Shown piece after piece: positions 36,127 through 47,567 of a DNA stretch of 64,000 bases (positions are counted from its first letter, which is position 1; every line of letters begins with the position of its first letter). The stretch spans positions 55,276,080 to 55,340,079 of the forward strand of contig OX439037.1 in NCBI GenBank assembly GCA_949317995.1, read 5' to 3'. The stretch comes from Acholoe squamosa (Eukaryota > Annelida > Polychaeta > Phyllodocida > Polynoidae). Under the pieces are notes generated by a model. It was given only the letters and a program-made list of their open reading frames with translations. It ran no database searches and was not told the DNA's origin. The position numbers and the translations under genes are program-made.

Positions 36127-37356
36127 TCAAGCTGAAAACCAAGCAACTCCAAGGGTATCAGATAGGTTTAAGAAAGCTTGGTAGTCACTCTGAGCTTTAG
36201 AGATGGTGGTGGCAGCACCACAAAAGTCGTCTAAATAAGGTAAGGACCAGTGGTCATCCTTACCAAGTAGATATACCATAGCGGACGTGGTTCTCTGACA
36301 GGCGGAGGAAGAAAGGCGGGCACCAAATGACGTGCACAGGTCCAGGTAATACATACCATCAAATTTAAAACCGAGCAAGGGGATGTCCACTACATCAGTC
36401 CTAAGTTGTCTGTACGCCCTGGAGAGGTCCGCCTTCCAGAGATATGAGCCAATGCCGAGGGTCTTAACCTTAGTCACAAGGTCCTCAATGGTGGGTAGTG
36501 TATATGGCTGTAATTTGCCATCCAGGCAATGCTTGGTAATTCGACCATTCAATCCAGCACCATCGGGGTAAGAAAGATCAAGTATGACATGCCTATCTTT
36601 CTTAAGAGCAGTCATGAGGGGTGCATTGTTGCACCAAGGAGTGAAGGGCGGGGCTTTAAAGGGGCCCAGTAAACCACCTAAGTGGAGCTCCTTATCAATG
36701 AAATTGCATATGTCTGATAGGTAATCATTGGCTGATTTATGTTTAAAATCCTTACCCAGAGGGGGGTGATCAAGGGTATAACCAACAGGCCAGCCATACC
36801 TGAGGTAGTCTTTGAGTTCATAGTCATGGTAATCCACCAAGAGTCTATCCCAATTATCAAGGTTGAGGGCAGAAGGTAGTGTAATGCGGGTCCCCAGGTA
36901 GTTGGGTAAACTCGTATTCCTGACAGTAGAATATATGAGTGGATACTGTGGGAATTCTTGAAAGGATGTAGGAGCCTTGTAATTTGTTTTGATATTACAT
37001 GAAGTGTAGGGGTGTGTGTGAATGAGCTGTATGGTGGAACGGCACCAACTGCAATGATGACCATGTTTCACACCTGACACAGAATGGCCATCCTCTTTAG
37101 CGCAGCCAGATGGAGAATTATGAGCCTCACACACAATATCAGTGCGACCTACTGAGCTGGGAGCATGGCGTTTGGCTCTGTTGTTGTTACCTTTTGCTTG
37201 GTTAGAAATTTTCAGCAGCAGCAGTGACAGACGCAACAGTAGGGAATAGATGACCTTCCCTAACACGGGAGAGCTCAGAGTGGAGGGAAGCAATAGTAGG
37301 ATCAACCCATAAAGGGTTAAATGGGTCAGACCATCTAATGGTACCCTCAGCCACAC
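36127..37356 (-). CDS. Ngaro-type reverse transcriptase with N-terminal zinc knuckle region
   Basis: This 409-codon frame is the best-preserved part of the element. The first 60 residues are probably not translated as such: they overlap the end of the gag-like frame in another phase. From about residue 75 there is a Cys/His cluster (C-x2-H...C...H...H-x2-C-x2-C, residues about 80-105) resembling the gag zinc-binding region of DIRS-type elements. The RT palm follows: LLGPFKAPPF, DRHVILDLSYPDG, LWKADLSRAYRQL (first Asp, about residue 315) and SLPYLDDFCGA (double Asp, about residue 370). It stops at 36127, before RNase H. Although the RT residues are present, the surrounding domains are broken, so the element is not autonomous. 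Confidence 0.8.
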   Translation of the reverse strand: MWLRVPLDGLTHLTLYGLILLLLPSTLSSPVLGKVIYSLLLRLSLLLLKISNQAKGNNNRAKRHAPSSVGRTDIVCEAHNSPSGCAKEDGHSVSGVKHGHHCSWCRSTIQLIHTHPYTSCNIKTNYKAPTSFQEFPQYPLIYSTVRNTSLPNYLGTRITLPSALNLDNWDRLLVDYHDYELKDYLRYGWPVGYTLDHPPLGKDFKHKSANDYLSDICNFIDKELHLGGLLGPFKAPPFTPWCNNAPLMTALKKDRHVILDLSYPDGAGLNGRITKHCLDGKLQPYTLPTIEDLVTKVKTLGIGSYLWKADLSRAYRQLRTDVVDIPLLGFKFDGMYYLDLCTSFGARLSSSACQRTTSAMVYLLGKDDHWSLPYLDDFCGAATTISKAQSDYQAFLNLSDTLGVAWFSA

Positions 37357-38482
37357 CTGACATCACCTCTTCAGACCATCTCCTGACTTGTGACCAGCTA
37401 AAGTCCTTAGTATTCTGTATTATGTGATGAAAGTGCTCAACCATCTTGGACCTGGCTAGAGCTGGGGTCTTAGCATCATTAGTGAGGCGAAGGAGGCCAT
37501 ACAGATATTCAGCAACATCAAGTTGGTTAAGGGATGTTTTAATGTGTGTAGGGCCATGGGTGATATAATAGTGTGGGTGTGTGAACTTACCCCTAACGCC
37601 AGATATCTGTTGAGCCAGAAGAGCCTGGACACAAGAGTTAACCACAGGGTCAGTGCAGTGATCCATAGAAGCAGGATGGTTATTTGTGACAGGATCTGCG
37701 AAAAGGGCCCTTAGTACAGGGTTCAATAAGGTCCCACTCCCAGTATGTGTCACATTTGTAGGCACAGGTAAAGGTGTAAACATCTGTAGGAGAGACTGAG
37801 CGGTTGTTGTGTACCCATTGAGAATTGATACACAGGCTGAGAATGAGCGATGCCAGGGTGGGACACAGGTACCTGAACTGGAGCCATAGTAGACTGGTAT
37901 TGCTGCTGAGCAAACTGATGTGTACACGGTATAATTAAAGTAGGCTGAGCATATACTTGTGGCAGTAAAGGATTCACAACAGCATTTGCCACCATAGCTG
38001 AAGGAACGCCCACAGCAGAAGGTGTCTGAGTGCCAGCAGTAACTTGAGTAGTGTCACTTACCACGATATTAGCATTTACAGTACCGTGCGTAGGTAAACT
38101 TGTGACAGCAGGTATTGTGACAGACCGAGATCGTAGGCTGGTTGACAGTAGCAACAGTGGGTACTTGCACACTTGTAGTGGGCCTACCATAAGGGGTAGC
38201 AGTCCTAGATGTAGACCTAGTTAACATCTTGCCGCCAGCTGTTGTAGAAGTAGCAGTGCCAACTGGAGCCGTGACAGTGGGAACTGACAGATCCTGAGCC
38301 GGAGCCAGGGGAAGTCGGACGAGTATCATCTCGGCAGTGCTCTTAACAGACGCCATGTCACCCTCAATAATTACCAAACCGGTCATCAAGATTTGTTACT
38401 CTACCTCCAAGTTTGGTAGTAGTCTCTTCTTTTTAGGTGCAGAAGAAGCCTGAGAGGCTGTAGATGAAGACTTGGGAGGCAT
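37202..38482 (-). pseudogene. Ngaro gag-like region (frameshifted)
   Basis: A plausible gag start is the ATG at 38482 (MPPKSSSTASQ), followed by a Lys-rich patch. Coding potential then moves between frames: 38069-38389, 37750-38190 and 37202-37927. The last has a tryptophan-rich stretch, WSQVRRWSEEVMSG then GTIRWSDPFNPLW, typical of gag-like proteins of Ngaro elements, although I recognise the family only by position and style. Its stop at 37202 overlaps the RT frame, which lies in the +1 phase. At least two frameshifts upstream show decay. Confidence 0.6.
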
Positions 38483-39066
38483 GTTGAAGCAGGACGGTAA
38501 TCCAACTTCAGAATTGACAAAGTAAAAACAAAATTTATATATGAACCTATGAGGGTGACTAATGGGGTCCAACAGGGACACAGGGTACCAGCGTAGTAGT
38601 TAGGTAGCGTCCACACTAGTGTGTTTACATTACCCGGCAATTCAATGAATAACTGGTAATTTGAAGAGAAAACCTAGCCCCAGGACATAATTATAGTCTC
38701 CCCACATTTCTGGCATTGAGAAAAAAAAAACACCAAATGTAGATATAAACACAATTTATATGGATGGTGCATCATTGTAATTGTAATTATGGTTTACGAA
38801 ACAGCGTAAAACCATTAATTTGAATTGAGCAGCCATAAACCAGAAAACTGAAACAATGTTTTGCACTTTGCACCACCTTGTGTTCAGATATTTATCCCCG
38901 CTATATTACATCATGGCTTATGAGGTAGGTTTTATAAGGTTCTTTTACCTGGAGCAGATAAATGTGGTGTCCTGTTTGTGCCAATATGTCCAACAGTGTT
39001 TTTTATCATATCATGGGTGTGGACCACTAAAACCGACATGGCGACAGGGGGTATTTTAGGCTTAGT
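38483..39066. other. No recognised gene
   Basis: Probably the 5' flank of the Ngaro-like element; no repeat shared with its 3' side was recognised by eye. Confidence 0.4.
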
Positions 39067-39205
39067 GACATGGGGACATGAACCATTTCTTAAAATTGAC
39101 ATGGTGACATGAACAATTTCTTAAAATCAACATGGAGACATGACCATTTCTTAAAATTGACATGGGGACATGACCATTTTTTACAATCGACATGTGACAT
39201 GGGGG
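39067..39205. repeat. 31-bp tandem repeat, about 4.5 copies
   Basis: Units of the type GACATGGGGACATGACCATT then TCTTAAAATT start at 39067, 39098, 39129, 39159 and 39189. The short frame on - (39062-39343) is a translation of the repeat (NGHVSM-type repeats) and not a gene. Confidence 0.9.
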
Positions 39206-40772
39206 GCCACCATCAACACTCCTATTTCCCACCATAATTTCATGTAACCTGTTAATTATTATTGGGCTTTTGGAACTTCGAGGAAACAAAACATAAAGCG
39301 TACGAGCACTTCCAAACAGAGATTCTGTGCCAATATTCTGCACACATTATTAATAGTCTGCTTCATTACAGTGCAAGAGTCACATTTGATATTGAATTCT
39401 AATTATCCAACGATATGTGTAAAATGGACTACCACTTAATAGAGTGCATAGTGGAGAGCCATGAACTAACGGTCAATCACCATCAAAAAGAAAATGTAAT
39501 GTCTGTTGGATTTGATGCATTTTCTTACTTTATAAATGTACTCAATGTCCTCTTGTGGGCCCAAGATAGCAGCTAGCACTGATGGACCTTAACTAAAGGG
39601 AGACTTGTGTCCTAGGGGATCCAAAAGGATAGGAGGCCGAAAGGATCTATCTGCAGATACGTGAGATATTTAGATCTAGCCCAAACTGCCCTTTAGCAAT
39701 CTTTATACGTGAATTATGAATTCCAGGCACCATTTTTCTTTTCGATAGCCAATACAAGGGGAGAGTAGAATCTAATCACCACAGGAGGTTATTTTATACA
39801 CAGTGCTACATCATTTTAGATTAAGAAACTATGTAGGGAAGTATGACTTAATATTGTGTTAAAAGGCATGTCGGGGCCCATGGGGTTAATTCATAACATT
39901 TAGGGAAGGTTCTTTCATTGAAACGATTAGGGTAACATGATCATTTTATGCTCAGGATAATTATTTCCCTTGGAACGAAAATCTTTCATGGTAATCATTT
40001 ATGATTATTACATAATAAATACAATGATGAATACATTGTAAATAGAATCAAAGCAATCATAACCTTTATTTTTCACCTATATGAACGTTTCCAAACAAAT
40101 TTTAAACCTGATCTATCGTTTGACTTCAATATTGCCTTCCAGCTGTGGAATCGTGTGTGATAGTTCCTTGAACAGTACCACTGCAAAATTCTGTATCGGT
40201 TGTATGAGTAACATTGTGGCTCCATAGTGGTTTAAGTAAAACATCCCCTTAACATTTTCTTCACCAATTGGAAGCTGACTTTGATAATTAGTTCCAGCTT
40301 TATTTTCCGATTCTTTCAGAAAGTAATCTTCAGCGAATGGGGCCCTAATTAATCTCTGTGCCAAGACCCTGTGTGGTTTCCTTTAAGGCTTTGTTAGAAT
40401 GATTACTGCCTTTGGTTTCATAGAACAGCCTTCTAAGGACGCTGATTACCAACAGATCGCAGTGTGGGTCCACTGGTGATTTCCAAGACTAGTTAATGCA
40501 CATGCTACAAGTACATGTAAAGGTTATTATTTTGATGTGCTTTCAACAGCTGATTAAGAGGACTAAACGACACCTTATTTCTGACACTAAAACTGGTAAT
40601 CCATCATCAATCCAGGTACCCCCAATAAAATGAATAGTATGTCCCGCTCTTTTAGTAAGGCCTGTGTTTAATGCTCATAATAAATGAGTAATGTCCATAA
40701 TTATTCGTGACTAAGATCAGGGAGGAAGATGTCACATCACAATATAGCCTCGACTAGTAACTCTTAGCTTAA
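39206..40772. other. No recognised gene
   Basis: AT-rich sequence upstream of the 5'-truncated LINE. The 83-codon frame on - at 40113-40364 has no recognisable domain. Confidence 0.4.
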
Positions 40773-41749
40773 TTCAATGACGTCTATAAAACCAAAGATG
40801 ATGGCAAACTTTTGCTGGCATGTTTCCTGGACGTGCGGAAGGCTTTTGATAGTATTCACAATGGTGAATTGATAAGTCGAATGCGCAATCTTGGTCTTCC
40901 AACCATATACACTGACTTGTTATGTGCGTACCTTGGTAACAGAAGCCAGCGGGTCAAGTGCAATGGCTCCACATCTAACATCTTACCTGTTAGATATGGT
41001 GTCCCCCAGGGCTCCATATTAGGGCCCTTACTTTTTATCTGTTTCGTAAACAATCTCCCTCTAGTGTTAAGTTATTGTAAGATGATAATGTATGCAGATG
41101 ATGTGGGGTCCTATATTCAGTGTAACAACCTAGCTAATGCTGTAAAGTGTCTTCAGTCTGATGCTACCAATATCTATAATTGGTTTACGAAAGTGGTCTC
41201 TGCATCAATACTAGCAAAACAAAGATTGTAGTATTCAACTCTGACTCCAATAACCAACCAGTCTCTATAAAAATGGGTCCTACCACATTGGAAGTCTGTA
41301 AACAATATGAATATCTTGGTGTAATTATTGATGATCAACTATGTCTTGATAAAACTATCAGCAAAACTGTGAGTACTGCGAGTAATAGATGCTATATGCT
41401 AGGCAAAATGCGCCGGAGGCTTTCATCTAACACTGCATGCTTGGTGTACAAACAGACTATTCTACCTGTATTAGAATATTGCAGTTTTCTCTACAATGGG
41501 GTTGCTGACTACCAACACAAACGTCTACAACATGTCCAGAATAGGTGCTTAAGAATATGTCTAAATGTCAAAATTAGATACCCTGTACTCAGTTTACATA
41601 TGGACACGGGTACAGACTATCTTAACGTCAGATTTGATATCCAGTTGCTCACGTTAGTTCATAAATACATCTACGAGCAAAAAGATGATACTGAATCATT
41701 GTGTGCAAGGGAGTATAAGAGAAGAGTAGTTAGAAACGGTTTATTGTAA
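40773..41749 (+). pseudogene. LINE reverse transcriptase, one frameshift
   Basis: The reading frame is open from about 40773 (it precedes the TTG at 40812) and shows ACFLDVRKAFDS with the first catalytic Asp, GVPQGSILGPLLF, and MIMYADDVGSY with the double Asp. At about 41185-41200 it shifts: the sense continues in the frame that ends at 41749, with LCINTSKTKIVVFN, YEYLGVIIDDQL and LPVLEYCSFLYNG. One small indel therefore separates palm from thumb. Upstream, a stop at about 40770 marks the truncation. RT activity is not expected. Confidence 0.85.
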
Positions 41750-42518
41750 ACAAGTGTTAAATGTAATAAAGAGTTGGCATGATCCATAAAGGGTTAACAT
41801 AGAGGTGGAAGACGACTGGGAAGAACCACACCTGCAAGATAAAAAGAGATGGGTAAAGGTTAGAAGAATCACATAAACAGGATATACCATACACCCTCCC
41901 ACCTACACCAACCAGCCAGGGAGCTTGTCCAAAAAGTAGTACAGTCAGAGAATAAGAAGGCCCCTTACAACTAACATAATTATAATATTAACCTACATGA
42001 AACTACCAGCATAAGCAGCCCAAGGTAGTAAACTGGGCCAAAGTATGATTATAAGTTATCAGGGGCATAAGGGGTCCCTACCTGAAGAATAATGAACTAG
42101 TAAAGGGATAGAGGAATACACATAAAGGACGATAAAGGAAGAGATATATTATTATTGGAGTAAGATAACACACGAAGCTAGAGGGTCGGCAACTGGGCGA
42201 TATACTCGCGGAGTTAATCCAATAGGAGAGTGCACCAGCTGTATCATCAGTAGCACTATGTAGGATTACGAGTGTTAGATAAAAGCTGTAACTTAAACCT
42301 TAGTGGTTACCGGCAGAGGTCTCACACACACATACACACACACACAACACACACACAGACATGAAGTCGACATGCAATTGAAATATATACATGTGTTAAG
42401 GATTTGGATGAACTCTAATAGACCACAACAGGAGTTAATGTGATTATGGATTGTATCTTCACCTGGAAATGGAATGTTCAATAAAAGGTAACCTGTAATC
42501 CAGACTTATGATTGTTGA
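41750..42518. other. Sequence interrupting the LINE, with a (CA)n tract
   Basis: The LINE protein is well preserved to 41749 and its C-terminal motif reappears in 42519-42863, but the roughly 770 bp between has no LINE coding sequence. It includes (CA)n at 42322-42358. I could not find terminal repeats, so an insertion is inferred and its ends are approximate. Confidence 0.5.
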
Positions 42519-42863
42519 TTGGGTGCATTAGTATTCTACCAGAGCTACTCCCTCTATAAGGTGCTGATAATGATTGTACATCATAATGGAGCAGATAAGG
42601 TAACCCAAAGTCTTATAGCGCAATTGGGTATACAGTTACAGGCAGCACCCACCTGTGGTCGTATCACCCTTTCCACAAACACCACACTCCTAACTTACCC
42701 CCTTGCTGCAAAGCTAGGTCATATGAAAGGCCCATGGTATAGAGGGGTGGAATTGTGGAACCAACTTAATGCCTCATGTAGATTAACAACCTCTAGAGAC
42801 GTGTTTAAGACCAAGGCAAAAGCCACTGTGTTAAAGATTTGGGCCAAAAAGCAACTAAAGTAA
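42519..42863 (+). pseudogene. LINE ORF2 C-terminal fragment
   Basis: The 114-codon frame contains GPWYRGVELWNQL, the conserved block near the end of ORF2 in CR1/L2/Jockey-like LINEs (typically P-YRG-x-W-N-L), followed by a Lys-rich tail and a stop. The first 40-50 residues may belong to the inserted sequence. It is the missing end of the LINE RT ORF upstream. Confidence 0.6.
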
Positions 42864-43374
42864 GCGATGAAACTCTGTCACACAGGACTCCTTAATATGA
42901 AATGATTCATCATGATTTGTAAATTGTACAATTACTATCTGTGCCTTTACCAGTGGTCTGAGATGCTCAGGGACCAACGACATACATATTTCTCTGCTGA
43001 CAATGCTCAATGTTACTAACCTCTCTCTACTATTACTTGAATTTTGTCATTTCCATATATTTAAAATAATACTGTTCATACTTATATTGTCAAATTGAGG
43101 AATTCAGAAGAACTGTGCTTGATGTACATTATCATTATTTGATATTGGCTAAGACATCACACTTAAACTTAGATACATTTATTATTAGAAGTATACCATA
43201 TGACAAGCGCTTGATGTACAGTGCTACTTCTTTCAAAGTTAACTCATTGCACTACGGATTACTGTTATGCTGTGCTAAGTCAATTACAAGGACTGAGTAC
43301 CTATCTTATTTTGAATGTATTGTATTTTGAAAATCACTTTGTGCAATAAATACATTATAAATTAAAAAAAAAAG

Positions 43375-44227
43375 ACTCTGTCATCGCTACCTATGAGATG
43401 TTAGTGATTTTCCTTCCATATTCTATACTGCTATGGTAAGGTAGGCCTGCCTTCTCTTTGCGTTGTTAGCCTCAGCCCTCCTTTTACTATTCCAAGCAGC
43501 TAACAACTGTGCAGAGTGGTAACAGGTCCACAGAGGAAAAAATAGCAGTGGAAGGTAAAAATTAGCAGAGGAAAAACTTGTTCTCTCAAGAGTGGCTACA
43601 CTGGGGTTCTGCTAATTATATATACCCTGTCGGGTGCACTTGACACTGAAATGTCTTCAAGTGCGTCCCCCATGTGTATATTTAGAAGGGTTCTTCTTAA
43701 GGAGGGCTGAAAGGAGACCAAGAGGTGCATGACAGCTTTTGGTCAGTCACATTGGGCCTAGGAATATTAGAGGGTTAAAGGATAAATATCTCACCTGAAA
43801 TCAGACTTTTGAAATACCACGCTTGCATCAAGACCTTAAAAACCTTCATTGTTGTCGGTAGGCTACATGAAATGCGAGATTTGGCTATTTCAGCGGAAAA
43901 CATTGAAATATAAAATAAATACCAAATGTAAGCCAGGAAGGCGACGAAGAAAGAAATTTATGAGGCAAGGGAAATGGATATAGAGAAGCCGTTTTAAAAG
44001 GGGGGAAAGCTTCCTATATATGATGTATAGTCTAGAAAGAGACCATATGACATGTAACCCAGCTCTTCCAAATGTTAATGTGTATGTAAGTTTAAGTATA
44101 TTCCCACCTATATGTACAGGAGGAAAATAAATCTACAAGGAGTTACCATGAAATTATAGCTTGTATTTTAGAAGTACCGTGCCCCCCTACACTAACTAAC
44201 AGAGAGAAGGGAAGCATGATGTTACTA
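43375..44227. other. No recognised gene
   Basis: AT-rich DNA downstream of the LINE A-tail; no supported feature. Confidence 0.4.
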
Positions 44228-44347
44228 TGCCCTTAATGCATGAGTAGACTCAAAAGCCCTTAAGCAGTCTGAGAAAATGCATTCAAGTGCCCTTAACTCA
44301 TGAGCAGCCTCAAGAGCCCCCAAGGACTATCGGCAGGTGCATTCACT
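44228..44347. repeat. Tandem duplication of a 60-bp unit
   Basis: TGCCCTTAATGCATGAGTAG at 44228 and TGCCCTTAACTCATGAGCAG at 44288 begin two 60-bp units that stay similar to GGTGCATTCACTT/AATGCATTCAAG at their ends. Confidence 0.75.
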
Positions 44348-44879
44348 TTTGTGACCAGGAATGTCCCCCCACCCAGGTGCACTTGCACTTGGGGGAAACC
44401 ACTATCATTTCTCAGTATAAAATAAGAGGTGGTGTTAGTACTGAAGTGGAATAGTGAAGGACTGCATAGTACTTCCTATTAGTTACTGGCCTAACACCAC
44501 CAGCTATTTTATTGTAGTAACACTAGGTCTTATGAGGTGAGTATTGAATAAGACCGTTCCTCCCCATGGACGCCTTGTCCTGATCCCTTCCAAATTCGCT
44601 CCCCATGAAGGGATCAAAGAATGATGGACCTTCTGACAGGTGTATATGCACCCCCGGGCTTCCCCCATCCAGTACTGAGCTTTGCCAGTCCAATGAAAGT
44701 CTCAAGTACTTAACGCAGGGAAGTGTATTTCCCTTGGGTTGAATCCCCATTTGGATGGGTTTGATTAAATGGGTTGTAACTGTACCTGATGCCAATAATC
44801 ATATAATGAAATTCTTACGGTGTGCACGCACTGCCGCCAAGAAAATCTGGAAGTTGGGAGAAAAATACTGATATTTGAT

Positions 44880-45345
44880 GCCCAGAAACAATTTTCGTGG
44901 GCACAGAGAAAGTCTTGCTGGTCGAGAAATAATTCTTGCAGATACAGAAACAATTCTTGCAGGTACAGAATCAGTTCTGTAAAGTGGGAAACCATTCTGT
45001 TGTGTGCAGGAGTTACTCTTGCATTTCCGGGGTCCAGACAATTCTTGCAGGTAATCTTCTGAGTGACCATAGAAGGACATCTCTTGAATATTTGGCAATA
45101 TCTATGTGAGTAATTCTTCAATTTCAAACCAACAAAATGTAAGAATGTTCCTGTTCCTGCAGGAATCCTTCTATATTAGCAAGAAGGTTCCTGTACCCGC
45201 AGGAATTCCCCTGTATCCACAGGAATGTTCCTGTACCTGCAGGAATATTTTTTGCATGGTAAAAAAAATCTTTTTGGTATGTACCCGCAAGAATTGTTCA
45301 GTATTCGCAAGAATTGTTCAGTATCCGCAAGAATATTTTTTCTGG
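44880..45345. repeat. Foldback of ~20-bp TTCTTGCAGGTACAGAA repeats
   Basis: On the left (44880-45055) words such as AATTCTTGCAGGTACAGAA recur about every 20 bp. On the right (45149-45340) the complementary words TTCCTGTACCTGCAGGAAT and CAGTATCCGCAAGAATTGTT recur at the same spacing (for example 45187, 45208 and 45228). The two halves are inverted copies with the centre near 45100. The overlapping ORFs on both strands are a consequence of the repeats. I see no transposase. Confidence 0.75.
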
Positions 45346-47340
45346 TGAAAAATCAGTTTTGGTATGTCCTATTAGGGGCTCCGTAGTAATGCCCCTATAC
45401 TAATAGCTATGGCTTTGTCAAGAGGGTTATTCGGATAGTCAGGGTTATATACGGCCCAGGAATGTGTAAGCAGGGTCGTAGTGAACTGGGTTTGGAGGCA
45501 TATCAAATATATGGTAAAGTCGGGATAGAAAGTTGGGCATGGATCAGGATTTTCAAGTTTTCCACCAACATACGTAACACATTCTATATGCAAGTATAGA
45601 CTCCAAAGATTGTACGCAGGCTTTCTTCTATGGTGGAGCCTTTGGTAAGATATGTGGAAATATATCTCTACCCACTTGCTTTATTAATCATGAGATTTCC
45701 ACAACTAAACTCCTCAGCTCCATTGGTTGTAAGTCTTCTTTTCTATCTGCGAACGTAGCCAACAATAAATGGTATTGGATGAGCATAATTATATATTCAC
45801 AGTGTATCTAATCTGCGCAATCAACCAATAACCCCCGCAAGTATCTGATGAGCAATGCCGAAAAAGATAAACGTTTTTATGATCAGATCAACTTACATTT
45901 ACAGTCTTTATTAAACCCTCAAGTAAACTCAGAATCCACATGGCTTGACTATATGACGTTCGCCCGTTCGTCATTCCAACGCCTGAAGTTTGAAAGCTAA
46001 TGGGGAAACAATAGTTAATTCCTATAACTGGTATAAGGAAGAAGTTCTTTCTTTGGCTTAATTTTCTTTTCTTTTTTCCCTCTTGCAAACAGCGCTGTTT
46101 ATATATATTTTTTTTCTGAAAAAAAAAGTTCCCAAGTAATTGATGATGTACATGACTGTATTCCACAGAACATAGAATTGTCTCTATAGAACATAACATA
46201 ACCATAGGAAAAGAAACGAAAAACATAGCAGTGGCAAACTACAGTTAGACAGGAGGATATCCGGGAGTGTGTCAGGTTGTAATACTTGGGCGGTGAAAGG
46301 TTTATTGGTCAACCTATTGGTTTGATGGGGATTGGACGTTGGGTCCCGCTCTCTTGCATCAGCGCTATGATAGCCTCCCGCCTATAGAATCTATTTCCAG
46401 CCAAAATCCAATGCATAAATGCATGATCCCTTGTAGAGGGGGTGCAAGGCCCCTATACCGAGGCCATTCATGCAAAGGTCTACCCTAATAACAGGAATAT
46501 GGTATGGTAGGATGCTAAACCTGTCGTAACTATGCTTCATCATTTCGTATAAACGGAGAAGGTATATTTTCAGAGAGCAAATACTTTATTAAAGATAATC
46601 TTATAATGTGATAGATAATCTATCTTATAATGTGCTTACTAAACTTATTACTTAATGTCGTACTAGCATATGCAGGTACAAAGGAACCTATACATCAACC
46701 ACGCTTTACAACCTATTCCAAACCTATTATGATGGACCTTTTATTGAAACTACCGGTACTGTCTTTCTGATGTATACCACTCTACATTTTCATGCATGGA
46801 TCAGGTATGTTTTATCAAAAAGACTTTAATCTTACTGGGGCAGTTATGCCCCTGATATAGCTATAGACTACAGAGACTAGAAAGATTCTCAATAAACATG
46901 TGCATTATACTGGGTTCCTGGAATGCCCCTTAATACATTCAGGAAAGTGGACCTCTGCGAGAGGTCGGGGAAGACCCTGCTAATTGTTACAACACTGCTA
47001 ACTTTTTGATAATAATATATGACCTGCCAACTATCCAACTGCTATGTCGGTTTAACCATCGTGCCTTTCCATATCCCGCTCTGAAATAATAACTCTCTCA
47101 ATCAATTCTGCTAGTTAAGTGACTTACTAAACAGCTTCATCATGGTTAAGCCATTTTAGATCAATTTATCAATTTGAAAACGATACAGAGATGTTACTAG
47201 AATCTGCATCAAGGAGTAGACGCCAGGCCAGACTCAATGTTTAGTAACCCATCACGGCAACAACATATGCAAAGGTTCATTTTCCCTTGATGCTATGATG
47301 CAACAATGTACTGCTAGTGCACTGAAAACATGGAAGATCC
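45346..47340. other. No recognised gene
   Basis: AT-rich DNA. A direct duplication ATCTTATAATGTG occurs near 46595 and 46622. The 112-codon frame on - at 45888-46226 has no recognisable domain. Confidence 0.4.
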
Positions 47341-47567
47341 GAAACTAGTCAGCGGTGACCACTTTAGGTCCTCAAGTTGACGATACCTAAAACTACAGCT
47401 TTAGGTAGTCAAAATGACGAATTTAGGTCGTCATCCTGACAGAGTCATTATATTGATGACTCAGGTCGTCAGGATGACGATTTAAAGTCGTCATTTTGAC
47501 TACCTAAAGCTGTAGTTTTAGGTATCGTCAACTTGAGGACCTAAAGTGGTCACTGCTGACTAGTTTC
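47341..47567. mobile_element. 227-bp near-perfect palindrome, foldback MITE
   Basis: Arms 47341-47440 and 47468-47567 are reverse complements with about four mismatches in 100 positions. The 27-nt centre itself contains GAGTCAT and ATGACTC, which can pair. The arms are rich in TTTAGGT and GTCATC-type words. Weaker pairing continues outside (GAAGATCCGAAACT against AGTTTCAGAACTTC). It codes for nothing and is probably a foldback transposon. Confidence 0.9.

Larger units (their letters stand above)
34481..38482 (-). mobile_element. Ngaro-like YR retroelement, decayed
   Basis: On - the order is gag-like frames, then RT with YLDD, RNase H and tyrosine recombinase. That is the arrangement of Ngaro elements, a DIRS-superfamily lineage with YR and split direct repeats. 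The RT lacks the features of the DIRS1 RT at 6278-6997, and the YR has the HSL-RGG style of box rather than HSTRHA. So the two YR elements in this window belong to different lineages. Gag, RNase H and YR are frameshifted; the RT frame is the longest intact piece. The terminal repeats were not identified with certainty, so the element limits are those of its coding remnants. Confidence 0.8.
40773..43374 (+). mobile_element. 5'-truncated and interrupted LINE (non-LTR retrotransposon)
   Basis: The element begins inside the RT domain, which is typical of incomplete target-primed reverse transcription. It continues with the thumb, is interrupted after 41749, and resumes with a C-terminal segment (42519-42863). 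It then has a non-coding 3' part ending in AATAAA (about 43346) and an A-run (about 43365-43374). The motif set (GVPQGSILGPLLF, YADD, LEYCS, YRGVELWN) fits the Jockey/CR1/L2 group of APE-type LINEs; I cannot fix the clade. Confidence 0.75.

Noticed and set aside
37202..37211. AAATTTC directly before the Ngaro gag-like stop, resembling a -1 slippery heptamer
   Set aside because: The following RT frame is in the +1 phase, so a -1 shift would not enter it.
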